A stretch of 48,001 nt of DNA from JAATGA01 sp047605605 (GTDB lineage Bacteria > Pseudomonadota > Alphaproteobacteria > Rhodobacterales > Rhodobacteraceae): assembly GCA_047605605.1 (NCBI GenBank), contig JASGFG010000022.1, positions 1-48,001 of the forward strand, written 5' to 3'. The notes under the pieces were generated by a model. It searched no databases and was not told the origin of the DNA. It saw nothing but the letters and a program-made list of their open reading frames with translations. The position numbers and the translations under genes were made by a program. Positions 23,787 through 33,442 of the stretch are shown piece after piece (the first letter of the stretch is position 1; every line of letters begins with the position of its first letter).

Positions 23787-24905
23787 ATGATGGCGAAAAC
23801 GGTCGATCCGATCCTTGTCGGGTCGGAAATCTATCGCGGTTCCACCTATGGCGCGGGCCATCCGCTGCGCGTGCCCCGGGTCAGCACGGTGATGGACCTG
23901 AGCCGCGCCCTGGGATGGCTGCCGCCCGACCGCTATCGCACCTCGCCCCGCGCCAAACCCGCGGCGCTGACCCTGTGGCATACGCCCGATTACATTGCCG
24001 CCCTGCACCGGGCCGAAGCCGAAGGCCACGTCACCCCCGAGGTCACGGCCCGGCACGGGCTGGGCACGCTGTCGAACCCGGTGCATCCGCGCGTCTGGTC
24101 GCGCCCGGCGACCAGCGCGGGGGGCGTGATGTGGGCGGCGGACCATCTGGCCCACCGGGGCGGGGCGGTCTACGTTCCCGGCGGCGGCACGCATCACGGC
24201 CTGCCGGACCGGGCGGCGGGCTTCTGCTATCTGAACGACCCGGTGCTGGGCATCCTGACGCTGCTGAACGCGGGCCTGTCGCGGATCGTCTATGTCGACA
24301 TCGACGCGCATCATTGCGACGGGGTGGAACTCGCCTTTGCCGGCGACCCGCGCGTGCGGATGATTTCCGTGCACGAAGAGGGGCGCTGGCCCTTTACCGG
24401 CCGGCTGGACGAGGATGCGGGCGGGTCGGCCTTCAACCTGCCGGTGCCGGCGGGCTTTCACGACACCGACATGCGGGCGGTGATGGACGGGCTGATCCTG
24501 CCCCGCACGGCCGAGTTCCAGCCCCAGGCCATCGTGCTGCAATGCGGGGCCGATGCGCTGCTGGAAGATCCGCTGTCGCGGCTGGCGCTGTCGAACAATG
24601 CGCATTGGTCGGTGGTGGCGGCGCTGCATCCGCTGGCGCCCCGGTTCCTGGTGCTGGGCGGCGGCGGTTACAACCCGTGGTCGGTGGCGCGGTGCTGGGC
24701 CGGGGTATGGGCCACGCTGTCGGGGCAGGAAGTCCCCGACCGCCTGCCCGAACCGGCCCGGTCGGTCCTTGCCGCGCTGGACTGGGGCGGCGGCGGGCGG
24801 GCGGGGCCTGCGTCCGACCTGCTGGACCGCTTGCGCGATGCGCCGCGCGAAGGCAGTCTGGACGTCGAGATCCGAAACCGCCTTGCCACGCTTGCCCGCC
24901 GATGA
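23787..24905 (+). CDS. Histone deacetylase family protein (AcuC/HDAC-like amidohydrolase)
   Basis: Zinc-dependent deacetylase fold of 372 residues. The paired active-site histidines are in GGGTHHGLPDRAAGFCYLND (His136-His137), zinc ligands in YVDIDAHHCDG (Asp173, His175) and the third Asp in GADALLEDPLSRL; the C-terminal LGGGGYNPWSVARCW is typical. The substrate could be acetylated proteins or small acetylpolyamines. ATG 23787 or 23790 starts it. The stop overlaps thpR as ATGA. Confidence 0.92.
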   Translation: MMAKTVDPILVGSEIYRGSTYGAGHPLRVPRVSTVMDLSRALGWLPPDRYRTSPRAKPAALTLWHTPDYIAALHRAEAEGHVTPEVTARHGLGTLSNPVHPRVWSRPATSAGGVMWAADHLAHRGGAVYVPGGGTHHGLPDRAAGFCYLNDPVLGILTLLNAGLSRIVYVDIDAHHCDGVELAFAGDPRVRMISVHEEGRWPFTGRLDEDAGGSAFNLPVPAGFHDTDMRAVMDGLILPRTAEFQPQAIVLQCGADALLEDPLSRLALSNNAHWSVVAALHPLAPRFLVLGGGGYNPWSVARCWAGVWATLSGQEVPDRLPEPARSVLAALDWGGGGRAGPASDLLDRLRDAPREGSLDVEIRNRLATLARR

Positions 24906-25441
24906 TCCGCGCCTTTCTTGCCCTGCCGATGCCCGATGTCATCCGATCGGCGCTGACGGTTCAGCAGTTCCTGCTGCCCGTCGGGCGCAAGGTGCCGCCC
25001 GAAACCCTGCACCTGACACTGGTGTTTCTGGGCGACACGGCCGAGCCGGTGCTGGAAGAGGCACATCAGGGTTTTGCGGCCCTCCGCATGGCGCCCTTTC
25101 CTCTGACCCTGCAAGGTCTGGGCCTGTTCGGCGGCGCCAAGCCCCATACCGTCTGGGCGGGTGCTGCGCCATCCGGGCCGCTGATCCGCCTACAGGCCAA
25201 GGCCGAACGCATCGCCCGCGACGCCGGGTGCCGGGTGGAAAGCCGGCGCTTTACCCCGCAAGTGACCCTGGCCCGGCCTGGCGCCATGGGGCCGGACGAA
25301 AGGCTGCGGCTGGAACGCGCGGTCGGCGAAAGCCCCTTTCGCAGCGAAAGCTGGAGCGTGGAGGAGATGGTCCTTTACCGATCCACCCTGGGCAAGGCGG
25401 GCAGCCATTACGATGAACTGGCCCGCTATCCCCTAGTCTGA
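24902..25441 (+). CDS. thpR: RNA 2',3'-cyclic phosphodiesterase ThpR-like, second active-site His replaced
   Basis: 2H phosphodiesterase family (formerly 2'-5' RNA ligase), 179 residues. The first HxT motif is present in LHLTLVFLG (His37-Thr39). The second, normally HVTL or similar, reads FTPQVTLAR with Gln120 (codon CAA at 25259-25261) in place of the catalytic His. Activity may therefore be lost or changed. The gene starts in ATGA overlap with the deacetylase gene and its end overlaps the convergent waaA end by 16 bases. Confidence 0.9.
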   Translation: MIRAFLALPMPDVIRSALTVQQFLLPVGRKVPPETLHLTLVFLGDTAEPVLEEAHQGFAALRMAPFPLTLQGLGLFGGAKPHTVWAGAAPSGPLIRLQAKAERIARDAGCRVESRRFTPQVTLARPGAMGPDERLRLERAVGESPFRSESWSVEEMVLYRSTLGKAGSHYDELARYPLV

Positions 25442-26688
25442 AGCCCGGCCTTTTCGCAGATCGCCCGCAGCAACCCCGCCGCATCGCCCGCTGGCACCAG
25501 CGCCGCACTGGCCGCCGCCGCCAGCTGTGCCTGACGCGCGCGATCCAGGCCGATCAGCGCCGCGGCAAGCCCCGCCCCATCCGCCACCGCCAGCGCGCCG
25601 CCCGCCCCGTCCAGCGCCGCAAAGGCATCGGCATTGTTGAACACCGATGGCCCATGCACCACGGCCGAGCCATGGCGGACAGGCTCCCACGGGGTATGGC
25701 CGCCGACCGGAACGAAGGTGCCGCCGATCACCGTCACCCCGGCCATGCGATACCAGTGGTCCATCTCGCCCATCGTATCGGCCAGATGCACGGCCGTCTG
25801 CGGCCCCGGCACCTCGCCCGCCGACCTTTGCGCCATGCTGAATCCCCGCGCCCGGACCAGCGCGGCGATCCCGGCCGCGCGGCGGGGGTGGCGGGGGGCA
25901 AGGATCAGATGGCGGAACCGCCCCGCCGCCCGCGAGGCGGCAAAGGCGTCCAGCAGGGGCGCATCCTCGCCCTCATGGGTCGAGGCCGCCAGCAGGCATT
26001 CGTCGCGCGGCACCGGGGCGGCAAAGGGCAAGGGAACCGCATCGTCCGCCGCCCCCTGCCCCTTCAGCGCCAGCCGGGGACCGATTGCCGTTGCGGGCAG
26101 GCCAAGGGTGCGCAGCCGCGCCTCGGACCCCTGGTCCTGCGCCGACAGAAAGGCGATGCCGCCCAGCATCCGCCGCATGATCCCCGGCGCCAGCCTGCCC
26201 CACCGCGCCGCGCTGCGTTCCGACATCCGCGCGCCCACCACCATGACCGGCACGCCGGCGCGGCCCGCGGCCTCGACCCGCCCCGGCCAAAGCTCGTTCT
26301 CGATGACGATCAGCGCGGCGGGTCGCCAGCGGGCCAGAACCCGCCCGGCCGCACCGCCGGCATCGAACGGGGCCAGCGCCCCGGTCACGCCCGGCAAGAC
26401 CCAGTCCGCCACCATCGCCCGCGCCGTGGCGGTATTGCTGGTGATCAGCACCCGCAGCCCCGGCACCGCCGCCCGCAGCCCGTCGACCAGCCAGCGGGCC
26501 GAGGCGATTTCCCCGTTGGAGGCGCCGTGCAGCCAGATCGCCGGTCCGTGCCCCGCCGTTGCCGCCGGGGCCAGCCCCAGCCGTTCGGCCAGCGCCCCCT
26601 TCGGCAACCGTCCGCGCATCCGCCCCGCCAGTGTCATCGCCACCATGACCGGCAGGCCCGGCATCGCGATCAGTCGATAGGAAAACAT
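25426..26688 (-). CDS. waaA: 3-deoxy-D-manno-octulosonic acid transferase WaaA (KdtA)
   Basis: Inner-membrane GT30 enzyme that transfers Kdo from CMP-Kdo to lipid A precursor. The 420-residue protein has an N-terminal membrane anchor (MFSYRLIAMPGLPVMVAMTL), the catalytic-Glu region LHGASNGEIAS, ENELWPG, and the nucleotide-binding GGTFVPVGGHTPWEP. GGGGGG precedes ATG 26688; the longer open frame upstream lacks similarity. Lipid A genes such as lpxK often accompany it but are not adjacent here. Confidence 0.94.
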   Translation of the reverse strand: MFSYRLIAMPGLPVMVAMTLAGRMRGRLPKGALAERLGLAPAATAGHGPAIWLHGASNGEIASARWLVDGLRAAVPGLRVLITSNTATARAMVADWVLPGVTGALAPFDAGGAAGRVLARWRPAALIVIENELWPGRVEAAGRAGVPVMVVGARMSERSAARWGRLAPGIMRRMLGGIAFLSAQDQGSEARLRTLGLPATAIGPRLALKGQGAADDAVPLPFAAPVPRDECLLAASTHEGEDAPLLDAFAASRAAGRFRHLILAPRHPRRAAGIAALVRARGFSMAQRSAGEVPGPQTAVHLADTMGEMDHWYRMAGVTVIGGTFVPVGGHTPWEPVRHGSAVVHGPSVFNNADAFAALDGAGGALAVADGAGLAAALIGLDRARQAQLAAAASAALVPAGDAAGLLRAICEKAGLQTRG

Positions 26689-26793
26689 CGGCCCCCCAAT
26701 GGCGCGAACCCGCTGGCTGCGTTCCCGCGATAAGGGCTGCGCCGCAACCTTGCAAGCGCGGGCAAAGCCGCATCGACGCCACACTTTTTAGAA

Positions 26794-26807
26794 TTGATCT
26801 AAATCAA
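26794..26807 (+). promoter_or_regulatory. FNR/Anr-type box of ccpA
   Basis: TTGATCTAAATCAA is a full FNR consensus (TTGAT-N4-ATCAA), centred about 71 bases upstream of the ccpA start codon. An FNR-class activator site here fits induction of CcpA under low oxygen. Transcription would be expected to start near 26842. Confidence 0.9.
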
Positions 26808-26810
26808 AGT

Positions 26811-26828
26811 CCTCACGGCACCGTGAGG
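26811..26828. promoter_or_regulatory. Perfect palindrome next to the FNR box
   Basis: CCTCACGG and CCGTGAGG are separated by two bases, three bases after the FNR box. It lies in the core promoter zone and may be an operator for a second regulator. Confidence 0.55.
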
Positions 26829-26871
26829 TTAGGCAGGACAGGCGCGAACGAACCTGACCAGGAGCCAGACG

Positions 26872-27915
26872 ATGCGCATTCTTATTCCCCTGCTGCTCGC
26901 CAGCACCGCCCTTGCCGGGGCTGCCCGCGCCGATGCCCTGCGCGATGCCGCGCTGGAGCAGTTCAAGGCGCTGCCCTCGACCATTCCGGCGGTCAAGGAC
27001 AACCCGGTGACGCCGGAAAAGATCGACCTGGGCAAGGCGCTGTTCTTTGATCCGCGGCTGTCGGCCTCGGGCGTGTTCTCGTGCTATTCCTGTCACAACC
27101 TGACGACGGGCGGCGACGACAACATGGAAACCTCGGTCGGCCATGGCTGGCAGAAGGGGCCGCGCAACGCCCCGACCGCGCTGAACTCGGTCCTGAACGA
27201 GGCCCAGTTCTGGGACGGCCGCGCCGACGACCTGAAGGCACAGGCCAAGGGGCCGATCCAGGCCGGGGTCGAAATGGCCAACACCCCCGCGAATGTGGTG
27301 GCGACGCTGAAGTCGATGCCCGCCTATGACGCGGCCTTTGCCAGGGCTTTCCCCGACGAGAAGGAGCCGGTGAGTTTCGACAACATGGCCAAGGCGATCG
27401 AGGCTTTCGAGGCGACGCTGATCACCCCCGCGCCCTTCGATGCCTGGCTGAACGGCGACGACGCGGCGCTGACGCCCGAGGCAAAGGCCGGGCTGGCGCT
27501 GTTCATGGACAAGGGCTGTTCCGGCTGCCATTCCGGCATCAATGTCGGCGGGCACGGCTATTACCCCTTTGGCCTGATCGAAAAGCCCGGCGCCGAGATC
27601 CTGCCGCCCGGCGACAAGGGCCGGTTCAAGGTCACGGAAACGGCGGACGACGAATATGTCTTCCGTGCCGCGCCCTTGCGCAACGTGGCGCTGACCGCGC
27701 CCTATTTCCATTCCGGCAAGGTCTGGGATCTGGATGTGGCGGTAGCGATCATGGGCGAAAGCCAGCTGGGGGAGGAGCTGAAGCCCGAAGAGGTCGGCCA
27801 GATCGTCGCCTTCCTGAACAGCCTGACCGGCAAGATGCCCGAAGTCACCCTGCCCGTCCTGCCTGCGGAAACCCACACCACCCCGCGCCCCACGGCAGAG
27901 GTGAAGGTGCAGTGA
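26872..27915 (+). CDS. ccpA: Di-haem cytochrome c peroxidase CcpA
   Basis: Periplasmic peroxidase that reduces hydrogen peroxide with electrons from cytochrome c. The 347-residue precursor has a Sec signal (MRILIPLLLASTALAGAARA), then two haem-binding sites: CYSCH (residues 71-75, low-potential peroxidatic haem) and CSGCH (216-220, electron-transferring haem). Family motifs such as LGKALFFDPRLS and GPRNAPTALNSVLNEAQFWDGR are present. AGGAG lies eight bases upstream. The FNR box upstream implies oxygen-responsive control. Confidence 0.96.
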   Translation: MRILIPLLLASTALAGAARADALRDAALEQFKALPSTIPAVKDNPVTPEKIDLGKALFFDPRLSASGVFSCYSCHNLTTGGDDNMETSVGHGWQKGPRNAPTALNSVLNEAQFWDGRADDLKAQAKGPIQAGVEMANTPANVVATLKSMPAYDAAFARAFPDEKEPVSFDNMAKAIEAFEATLITPAPFDAWLNGDDAALTPEAKAGLALFMDKGCSGCHSGINVGGHGYYPFGLIEKPGAEILPPGDKGRFKVTETADDEYVFRAAPLRNVALTAPYFHSGKVWDLDVAVAIMGESQLGEELKPEEVGQIVAFLNSLTGKMPEVTLPVLPAETHTTPRPTAEVKVQ

Positions 27916-27947
27916 GGGTCATCTGACCGGGTGCCCTTTGCCCGGCC

Positions 27948-28008
27948 CCGGAGGGGTTTTGCACCCCTCCGGTCCTCCCCGCAGGGTATTTGGGCCAAGA
28001 TGAAGGGG
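27948..28008 (+). repeat. Intergenic G-rich hairpin repeat, type A copy 4
   Basis: CCGGAGGGGT (27948-27957), loop TTTGC, ACCCCTCCGG (27963-27972), then GCAGGGTATTTGGGCCAAGA and TGAAGGGG. It is almost identical to the copy at 3227-3287, and again lies between convergent genes. Confidence 0.8.
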
Positions 28009-28014
28009 GAAGTG

Positions 28015-28431
28015 TTAGCAGGCGCTGTCCGACAGGAAATCCGCCAGGCGGTGTTGCATGTGCGGCACCGCGGTTTCCATGGCGAGGAACCGGGCGAGTT
28101 CGACGGATTGCCAGCATTGACCTTCATCCCCAAGGCGGATGCGGGCCAGTTGGGCATCTGTCATCCGCGCGACGAGGAACCATGACCGGACGCGCGCCGG
28201 GGGCGAGCCGGTGTATTCCCGCCGCCAGATGATGTCGCCGGGAGAGAGGCGGAGGCAGAGTTCCTCCTCGACCTCGCGCAGGGCGCAGGCTTCGGGGGTT
28301 TCATCGCCCTCGCGCCCGCCGCCGGGCAGATCCCAGTGGTTGGGAAAGGGGATGTCGGGCCTGTCGTCGCGCAGGATGGTGACGATGTGCACGCCATGCA
28401 GAAGCGCGATCTTGGCGCCGCTGAAGGTCAT
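28015..28431 (-). CDS. Nudix hydrolase
   Basis: A 138-residue Nudix protein. The box starts in WDLPGGGREGDETPEACALR and continues EVEEELCL, with the REUxEE core intact as REVEEEL. The start ATG at 28431 overlaps the amidase stop (ATGA), so the two are translated together; the amidase product may be linked to its role. The substrate cannot be named. A longer frame upstream lacks support. Confidence 0.9.
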   Translation of the reverse strand: MTFSGAKIALLHGVHIVTILRDDRPDIPFPNHWDLPGGGREGDETPEACALREVEEELCLRLSPGDIIWRREYTGSPPARVRSWFLVARMTDAQLARIRLGDEGQCWQSVELARFLAMETAVPHMQHRLADFLSDSAC

Positions 28432-29849
28432 GGCGCTGCCCTGCCCGGCGGCGGGCGCCGTTGCGGCCATTCGGTCGCAAGGTGATAGGCCTGCCCGATG
28501 GCCAGCACCCTGGCATCCGCGCCCGTCGGCCCGGCGATCTGCATTCCCATCGGCAGGCCGGTCGCGCCGAACCCCACCGGCACCGACAGAGCGGGCAGGC
28601 CGATCAGGCTGATCGGGATCACCACCTCCATCCAGCGGTGATAGGTGTCCATGGGCCTATCGTTGATCGCCTGCGGCCAGCGCCAGTCGACCGGAAAGGG
28701 CCAGACCTGCGCCGTCGGCAGCACGATGGCATCGAACCGCGAAAACAGCCGCGCCGCATGGGCATACCAGAGCGACCGGATCACGCTGGCCTCATGCACT
28801 GCCTGCGCGGTCAGGGTCAGGCCCTGCTCAATCTCCCACACGGTTTCGGGCTTCAACTGCGCGCGTTTCGCGGGGTCGTCATAGACGGTGCGCTTTGTCT
28901 CGCAGTTCAGCATGGCGCGCAGGGTGGTCCAGGCCCACCAGAGCTTTTCCGCAGGGAAAGGCGGCGGCACCGGCTCCACCACGGCGCCAAGCTGTTCCAG
29001 CACCGCCAGCCCCTGTTCGCACTGGGCCAGGATGCCCGCCTCCATCGCATAGGCGCCGCCCCAGTCGGCCAGCCAGCCGATGCGCAGGCCTTTGAGGTCG
29101 ATATGCAGCTTTGCCGCGTAATCCTCACCCTCGCGGCCAAAGGGCACCTCGGGGTTGGGACCGGCCTGCACGGCCAGCAGACGCGCCACATCCTCGACCG
29201 TGCGCCCCATCGGGCCTTCGGTGGCCATGGTGGCAAGGAAGGTGTCGCCCTCGGCATCGGCGGGCACCAGACCCCAGGTCGGGCGAAAGCCATAGACGTT
29301 GCAGAACGCCGCCGGGTTGCGCAGCGACCCCATCATGTCGGACCCGTCGGCCACCGGCACCAGCCGCGCGGCCAGCGCCGCCGCCGCGCCCCCGGACGAT
29401 CCGCCCGCGCTGCGCGTCAGGTCATAGGGATTGCGCGTCGCCCCGAAGACCGGGTTGAAGGTATGCGAGCCATGGCCCCATTCCGGGCTGTTCGACTTGC
29501 CCACGAAGATCGCCCCCGCCGCCCGCATCCGCGCGGCGATCAGGTCGTCCTTTTGCGGCACATGGTTGGCATACATGGGCGAACCCCAGGTGGTGCGCAG
29601 CCCTTTCGTGGCCAGCAGATCCTTGGGCGCCATGGGCAGGCCATGCAGCCAACCCTGCGGGGCGGCATCGTCGGCGGCCCGCGCCTCGGCCATCAGGGCA
29701 TCGGGGTCGCGCAGCGAGACCAGCGCATTGACCTGCGGGTTCGCGCTTTCGATCCGGGCGAGGAAGGCCGCCATCACCTCGGACGGGGCAAGGCTTCGCG
29801 CGGCGATCATCCGCGACAGGTCGGATGCGGAAAGTTCGGTCAGGTCCAT
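28428..29849 (-). CDS. Amidase (amidase-signature family)
   Basis: A 473-residue Ser-cisSer-Lys hydrolase. Lys76 is in LPMAPKDLLA, the cis-Ser in RSAGGSSGGAAAA (151-152) and the nucleophile Ser175 in DMMGSLRNPA. The family acts on amides and on half-amides such as indoleacetamide; the substrate here is open. ATG 29849 is preceded by AAGGGG and starts at the conserved MDLTELSASDL. A Nudix gene is coupled downstream. Confidence 0.93.
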   Translation of the reverse strand: MDLTELSASDLSRMIAARSLAPSEVMAAFLARIESANPQVNALVSLRDPDALMAEARAADDAAPQGWLHGLPMAPKDLLATKGLRTTWGSPMYANHVPQKDDLIAARMRAAGAIFVGKSNSPEWGHGSHTFNPVFGATRNPYDLTRSAGGSSGGAAAALAARLVPVADGSDMMGSLRNPAAFCNVYGFRPTWGLVPADAEGDTFLATMATEGPMGRTVEDVARLLAVQAGPNPEVPFGREGEDYAAKLHIDLKGLRIGWLADWGGAYAMEAGILAQCEQGLAVLEQLGAVVEPVPPPFPAEKLWWAWTTLRAMLNCETKRTVYDDPAKRAQLKPETVWEIEQGLTLTAQAVHEASVIRSLWYAHAARLFSRFDAIVLPTAQVWPFPVDWRWPQAINDRPMDTYHRWMEVVIPISLIGLPALSVPVGFGATGLPMGMQIAGPTGADARVLAIGQAYHLATEWPQRRPPPGRAAP

Positions 29850-30436
29850 GGCGCGTGCCCCTTGTTCTTGGCACCGCCAGCTAATCAAGCGGCGCGGGGA
29901 AAGGAAAGCGGCGAGGCACGGGAAAACCGGACGATTGCAAAGCGCGGCCATCTTTTGCCTCGCACCCGCGCTTTGCGGCACAGCGGCGAAAAGAGCCTCT
30001 CGGCGGGGGTAGTTTCGCCAAGGCGAAAGAAGGGATTGGTGCAGATCCGCAAAGCGCCGCAGTGTCATCATCCTTCCGCCAGACAGGGGCGGCGATCCTT
30101 CGCGAAAGGCCGTCCGGGTCCGCCGGGGCAGCAACATCCCGATCGTCCTGGAGCGGGCGGGCTTTGGCCGAGCGGGATGTCGCGGCTGCGGGGCGGGCGG
30201 AATCTTCAGGGCGGCGGTCGAACGGGCACCCGCGCAGAGATGATGGTCTTTCAACTAGAGGCCTGTCAGCCATTCCACGGGCGCCCGCGCAGAAACGATT
30301 CCCCCCTAAGGCAAGGCAGATGCGGCATCGGGCTGCCCGCGGGCGTGGCGATCAATGTGATTTCTTGCCCCGTGCCGCCGAACTGCGCTGCAAGCCGCAT
30401 CCTGCGAACATCTCACCCTTTGGAAGCCCTTGGCGG
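29850..30436. other. Long non-coding region upstream of the amidase
   Basis: About 590 bases without a convincing gene; frames that stay open are Arg/Ser/Pro-rich and look like GC-rich noise. It contains TTTCGCC and GGCGAAA as a palindrome (30013-30028) in a context like the type A repeat tails, and a short near-repeat of CGGGCACCCGCGCAGA at about 30220 and 30277. It must hold the amidase promoter. Confidence 0.5.
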
Positions 30437-30479
30437 AAAAGCGAAAGGGCGGCAGGTTTCCCCGCCGCCCCCTTTTGTT
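30437..30479 (-). terminator. Bidirectional terminator after degP
   Basis: GGGCGGCAGG (30447-30456) and CCCGCCGCCC (30461-30470) form a stem with one G-T pair. On the minus strand TTTCGCTTTT follows; on the plus strand CCTTTTGTT follows. Confidence 0.8.
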
Positions 30480-30494
30480 CGGGTCGTGCTGGCG

Positions 30495-31973
<1,479 letters not shown>

Positions 31974-32351
31974 TCTCGAACTCCTTTTCTCGTGTCGTAT
32001 CGGGCCCGGCGATCTCTCTCCCGCGCCGGTGCCGCGGAATGCGTCTGCAATGTCTGGTCGGGCGCGGAAAACCGCAATGCAATCCCTGTCGCGCCGTCTC
32101 AAATGGGTGTGAAAGTTGTTTCAGTGTCGGCTGCGTGGGGGGCAGAGGCAAGGGAAAACCGACCGGCCGTGTGCATCGGGGCAGGCGGCCGGGGGTTTCA
32201 CACCCCCTGTCCCGGCCCGGCCACGGGCCGGGCGTTCTTCGCGGAAATCGTCCACTGGACGATTTCTGATCGCTCATCACCCCCGTGGGATATTTGGGTC
32301 CAGAAAGAGGAAGGGGGGCCGCAGGTTGCCCCGCAGCTGTGCGGTCGGAGG
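31974..32351. other. Intergenic region between DUF2065 and degP
   Basis: It holds the degP promoter and the second composite repeat (32190-32318). TTGAGA on the minus strand (near 32096-32101) could be a -35 element of degP, but its -10 is weak. The presence of a long spacer suggests degP has its own promoter rather than relying on hflKC. Confidence 0.5.
32190..32318 (+). repeat. Composite ~128-bp palindromic intergenic repeat, copy 2
   Basis: It starts GGGGGTTTCACACCCCC and ends CCCCCGTGGGATATTT plus tail. Inside are a perfect stem (CCCGGCCCG/CGGGCCGGG) and the palindrome at 32244-32266. It matches the reverse complement of 14821-14948 with three differences. It runs opposite to the flanking degP and DUF2065 genes. 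Confidence 0.9.
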
Positions 32352-32546
32352 TCAGGCTCCGGTGTGGTGCGAAAGCCAGATCAGCAGGATGCCCGCCGCC
32401 ATTGCGCCAAGGCCGATCAGGCGGCGGCGATCGCGGGACATGGCGGCAAAGGCCGCCAGCAGGTCCTCCATGCGCGAAGGGGCCAGCGCAAGCGCCAGCC
32501 CCTCGACCACCAGCACCAACCCGAGGGCCAGCGCGATCATCGTCAT
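32352..32546 (-). CDS. DUF2065 family small membrane protein
   Basis: A 64-residue protein with two membrane helices (MIALALGLVLVVEGLALAL and RLIGLGAMAAGILLIWL), which is the DUF2065 pattern. Its function is unknown, but it commonly sits behind hflC, as here, where its ATG overlaps the hflC stop (ATGA). This suggests a small accessory of the HflKC-FtsH complex; that is inference. Confidence 0.9.
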   Translation of the reverse strand: MTMIALALGLVLVVEGLALALAPSRMEDLLAAFAAMSRDRRRLIGLGAMAAGILLIWLSHHTGA

Positions 32547-33442
32547 TGCCCGGCCTGCGGGGCCGGCACGGCGGGCGCGTGGTCGGAGCGGAGATAGTCG
32601 AAGAAGGTGCTGTCCGGCGACAGCACGATCGACGAGCCCTGCCCCTTCAGCGCGTTCTCATAGGCCTGAAGCGACCGGGTGAAGGCAAAGAACTCCGGGT
32701 CGCGGCCAAAGGCCTCGGCGTAGATGCGGTTTCGTTCGGCATCGGCCTCGCCGCGAATGACCTCGGCGTTCTTGCGCGCCTCGGAGGTCAGTTCCACCAC
32801 CGTCCGGTCGGCCGCGGCGCGAACGCGCTGCGCCGCCTCGCCGCCCCGGGCGATCTCGTCCGCGGCCTCGCGTTCACGCTCGGCCCGCATCCGGGCAAAG
32901 GTGGCGGCCAGGTTCTGCTCGGGCAGGTCGGTCCGGGTCAGCCGCACGTCGATCACGTCGACACCCAGCGTCACCGCCTCGGCCTTGGCCAGATCGCGGA
33001 TGCGGTTCATCAGGCCGGTCCGGTCCTCGGACAGCACGGCGCCCGAGGGGACCGAACCAAGCACTTCGCGGATCTTGGCGGACAGGATGTTTTCCAGCCG
33101 CCCCTGCGCCAGCGATATGCCGCCATCGCCCGTCGCCTCGCGGAAGCGGATCACGTCGACGATGCGCCAGCGGGCGAAGGCATCCACCACCAGCCGCCGG
33201 TCGTCCAGCGGCGTCACCTCCAGCGGCGCGCTGGTCGGCAGACCCAGAATGCGGTTGTCGTAGGTCTTGACCTCCTGGATGAAGGGGATCTTGAAATAGA
33301 GGCCCGGTTCATCCTTGGCGGCCTTGACCTGGCCGAATTGCAGCACCAGCGCCTTTTCGCGTTCGTCCACGGTATAGACCGACGACAGCAGCACCGCGAT
33401 GGCGACGACGGCGCCGGGCAGGATCAGGGTCGAGGCTTTCAT
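32543..33442 (-). CDS. hflC: HflC, SPFH-domain partner of FtsH
   Basis: A 299-residue inner-membrane SPFH protein with an N-terminal helix (LILPGAVVAIAVLLSSVY) and periplasmic body, starting YTVDEREKALVLQFGQV and including LPEQNLAATFARMRAERERE before the coiled coil. With HflK it forms the cage around the FtsH protease. Its ATG overlaps the hflK stop by one base and DUF2065 overlaps its own stop, so translation is coupled. Confidence 0.96.
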   Translation of the reverse strand: MKASTLILPGAVVAIAVLLSSVYTVDEREKALVLQFGQVKAAKDEPGLYFKIPFIQEVKTYDNRILGLPTSAPLEVTPLDDRRLVVDAFARWRIVDVIRFREATGDGGISLAQGRLENILSAKIREVLGSVPSGAVLSEDRTGLMNRIRDLAKAEAVTLGVDVIDVRLTRTDLPEQNLAATFARMRAEREREAADEIARGGEAAQRVRAAADRTVVELTSEARKNAEVIRGEADAERNRIYAEAFGRDPEFFAFTRSLQAYENALKGQGSSIVLSPDSTFFDYLRSDHAPAVPAPQAGQ

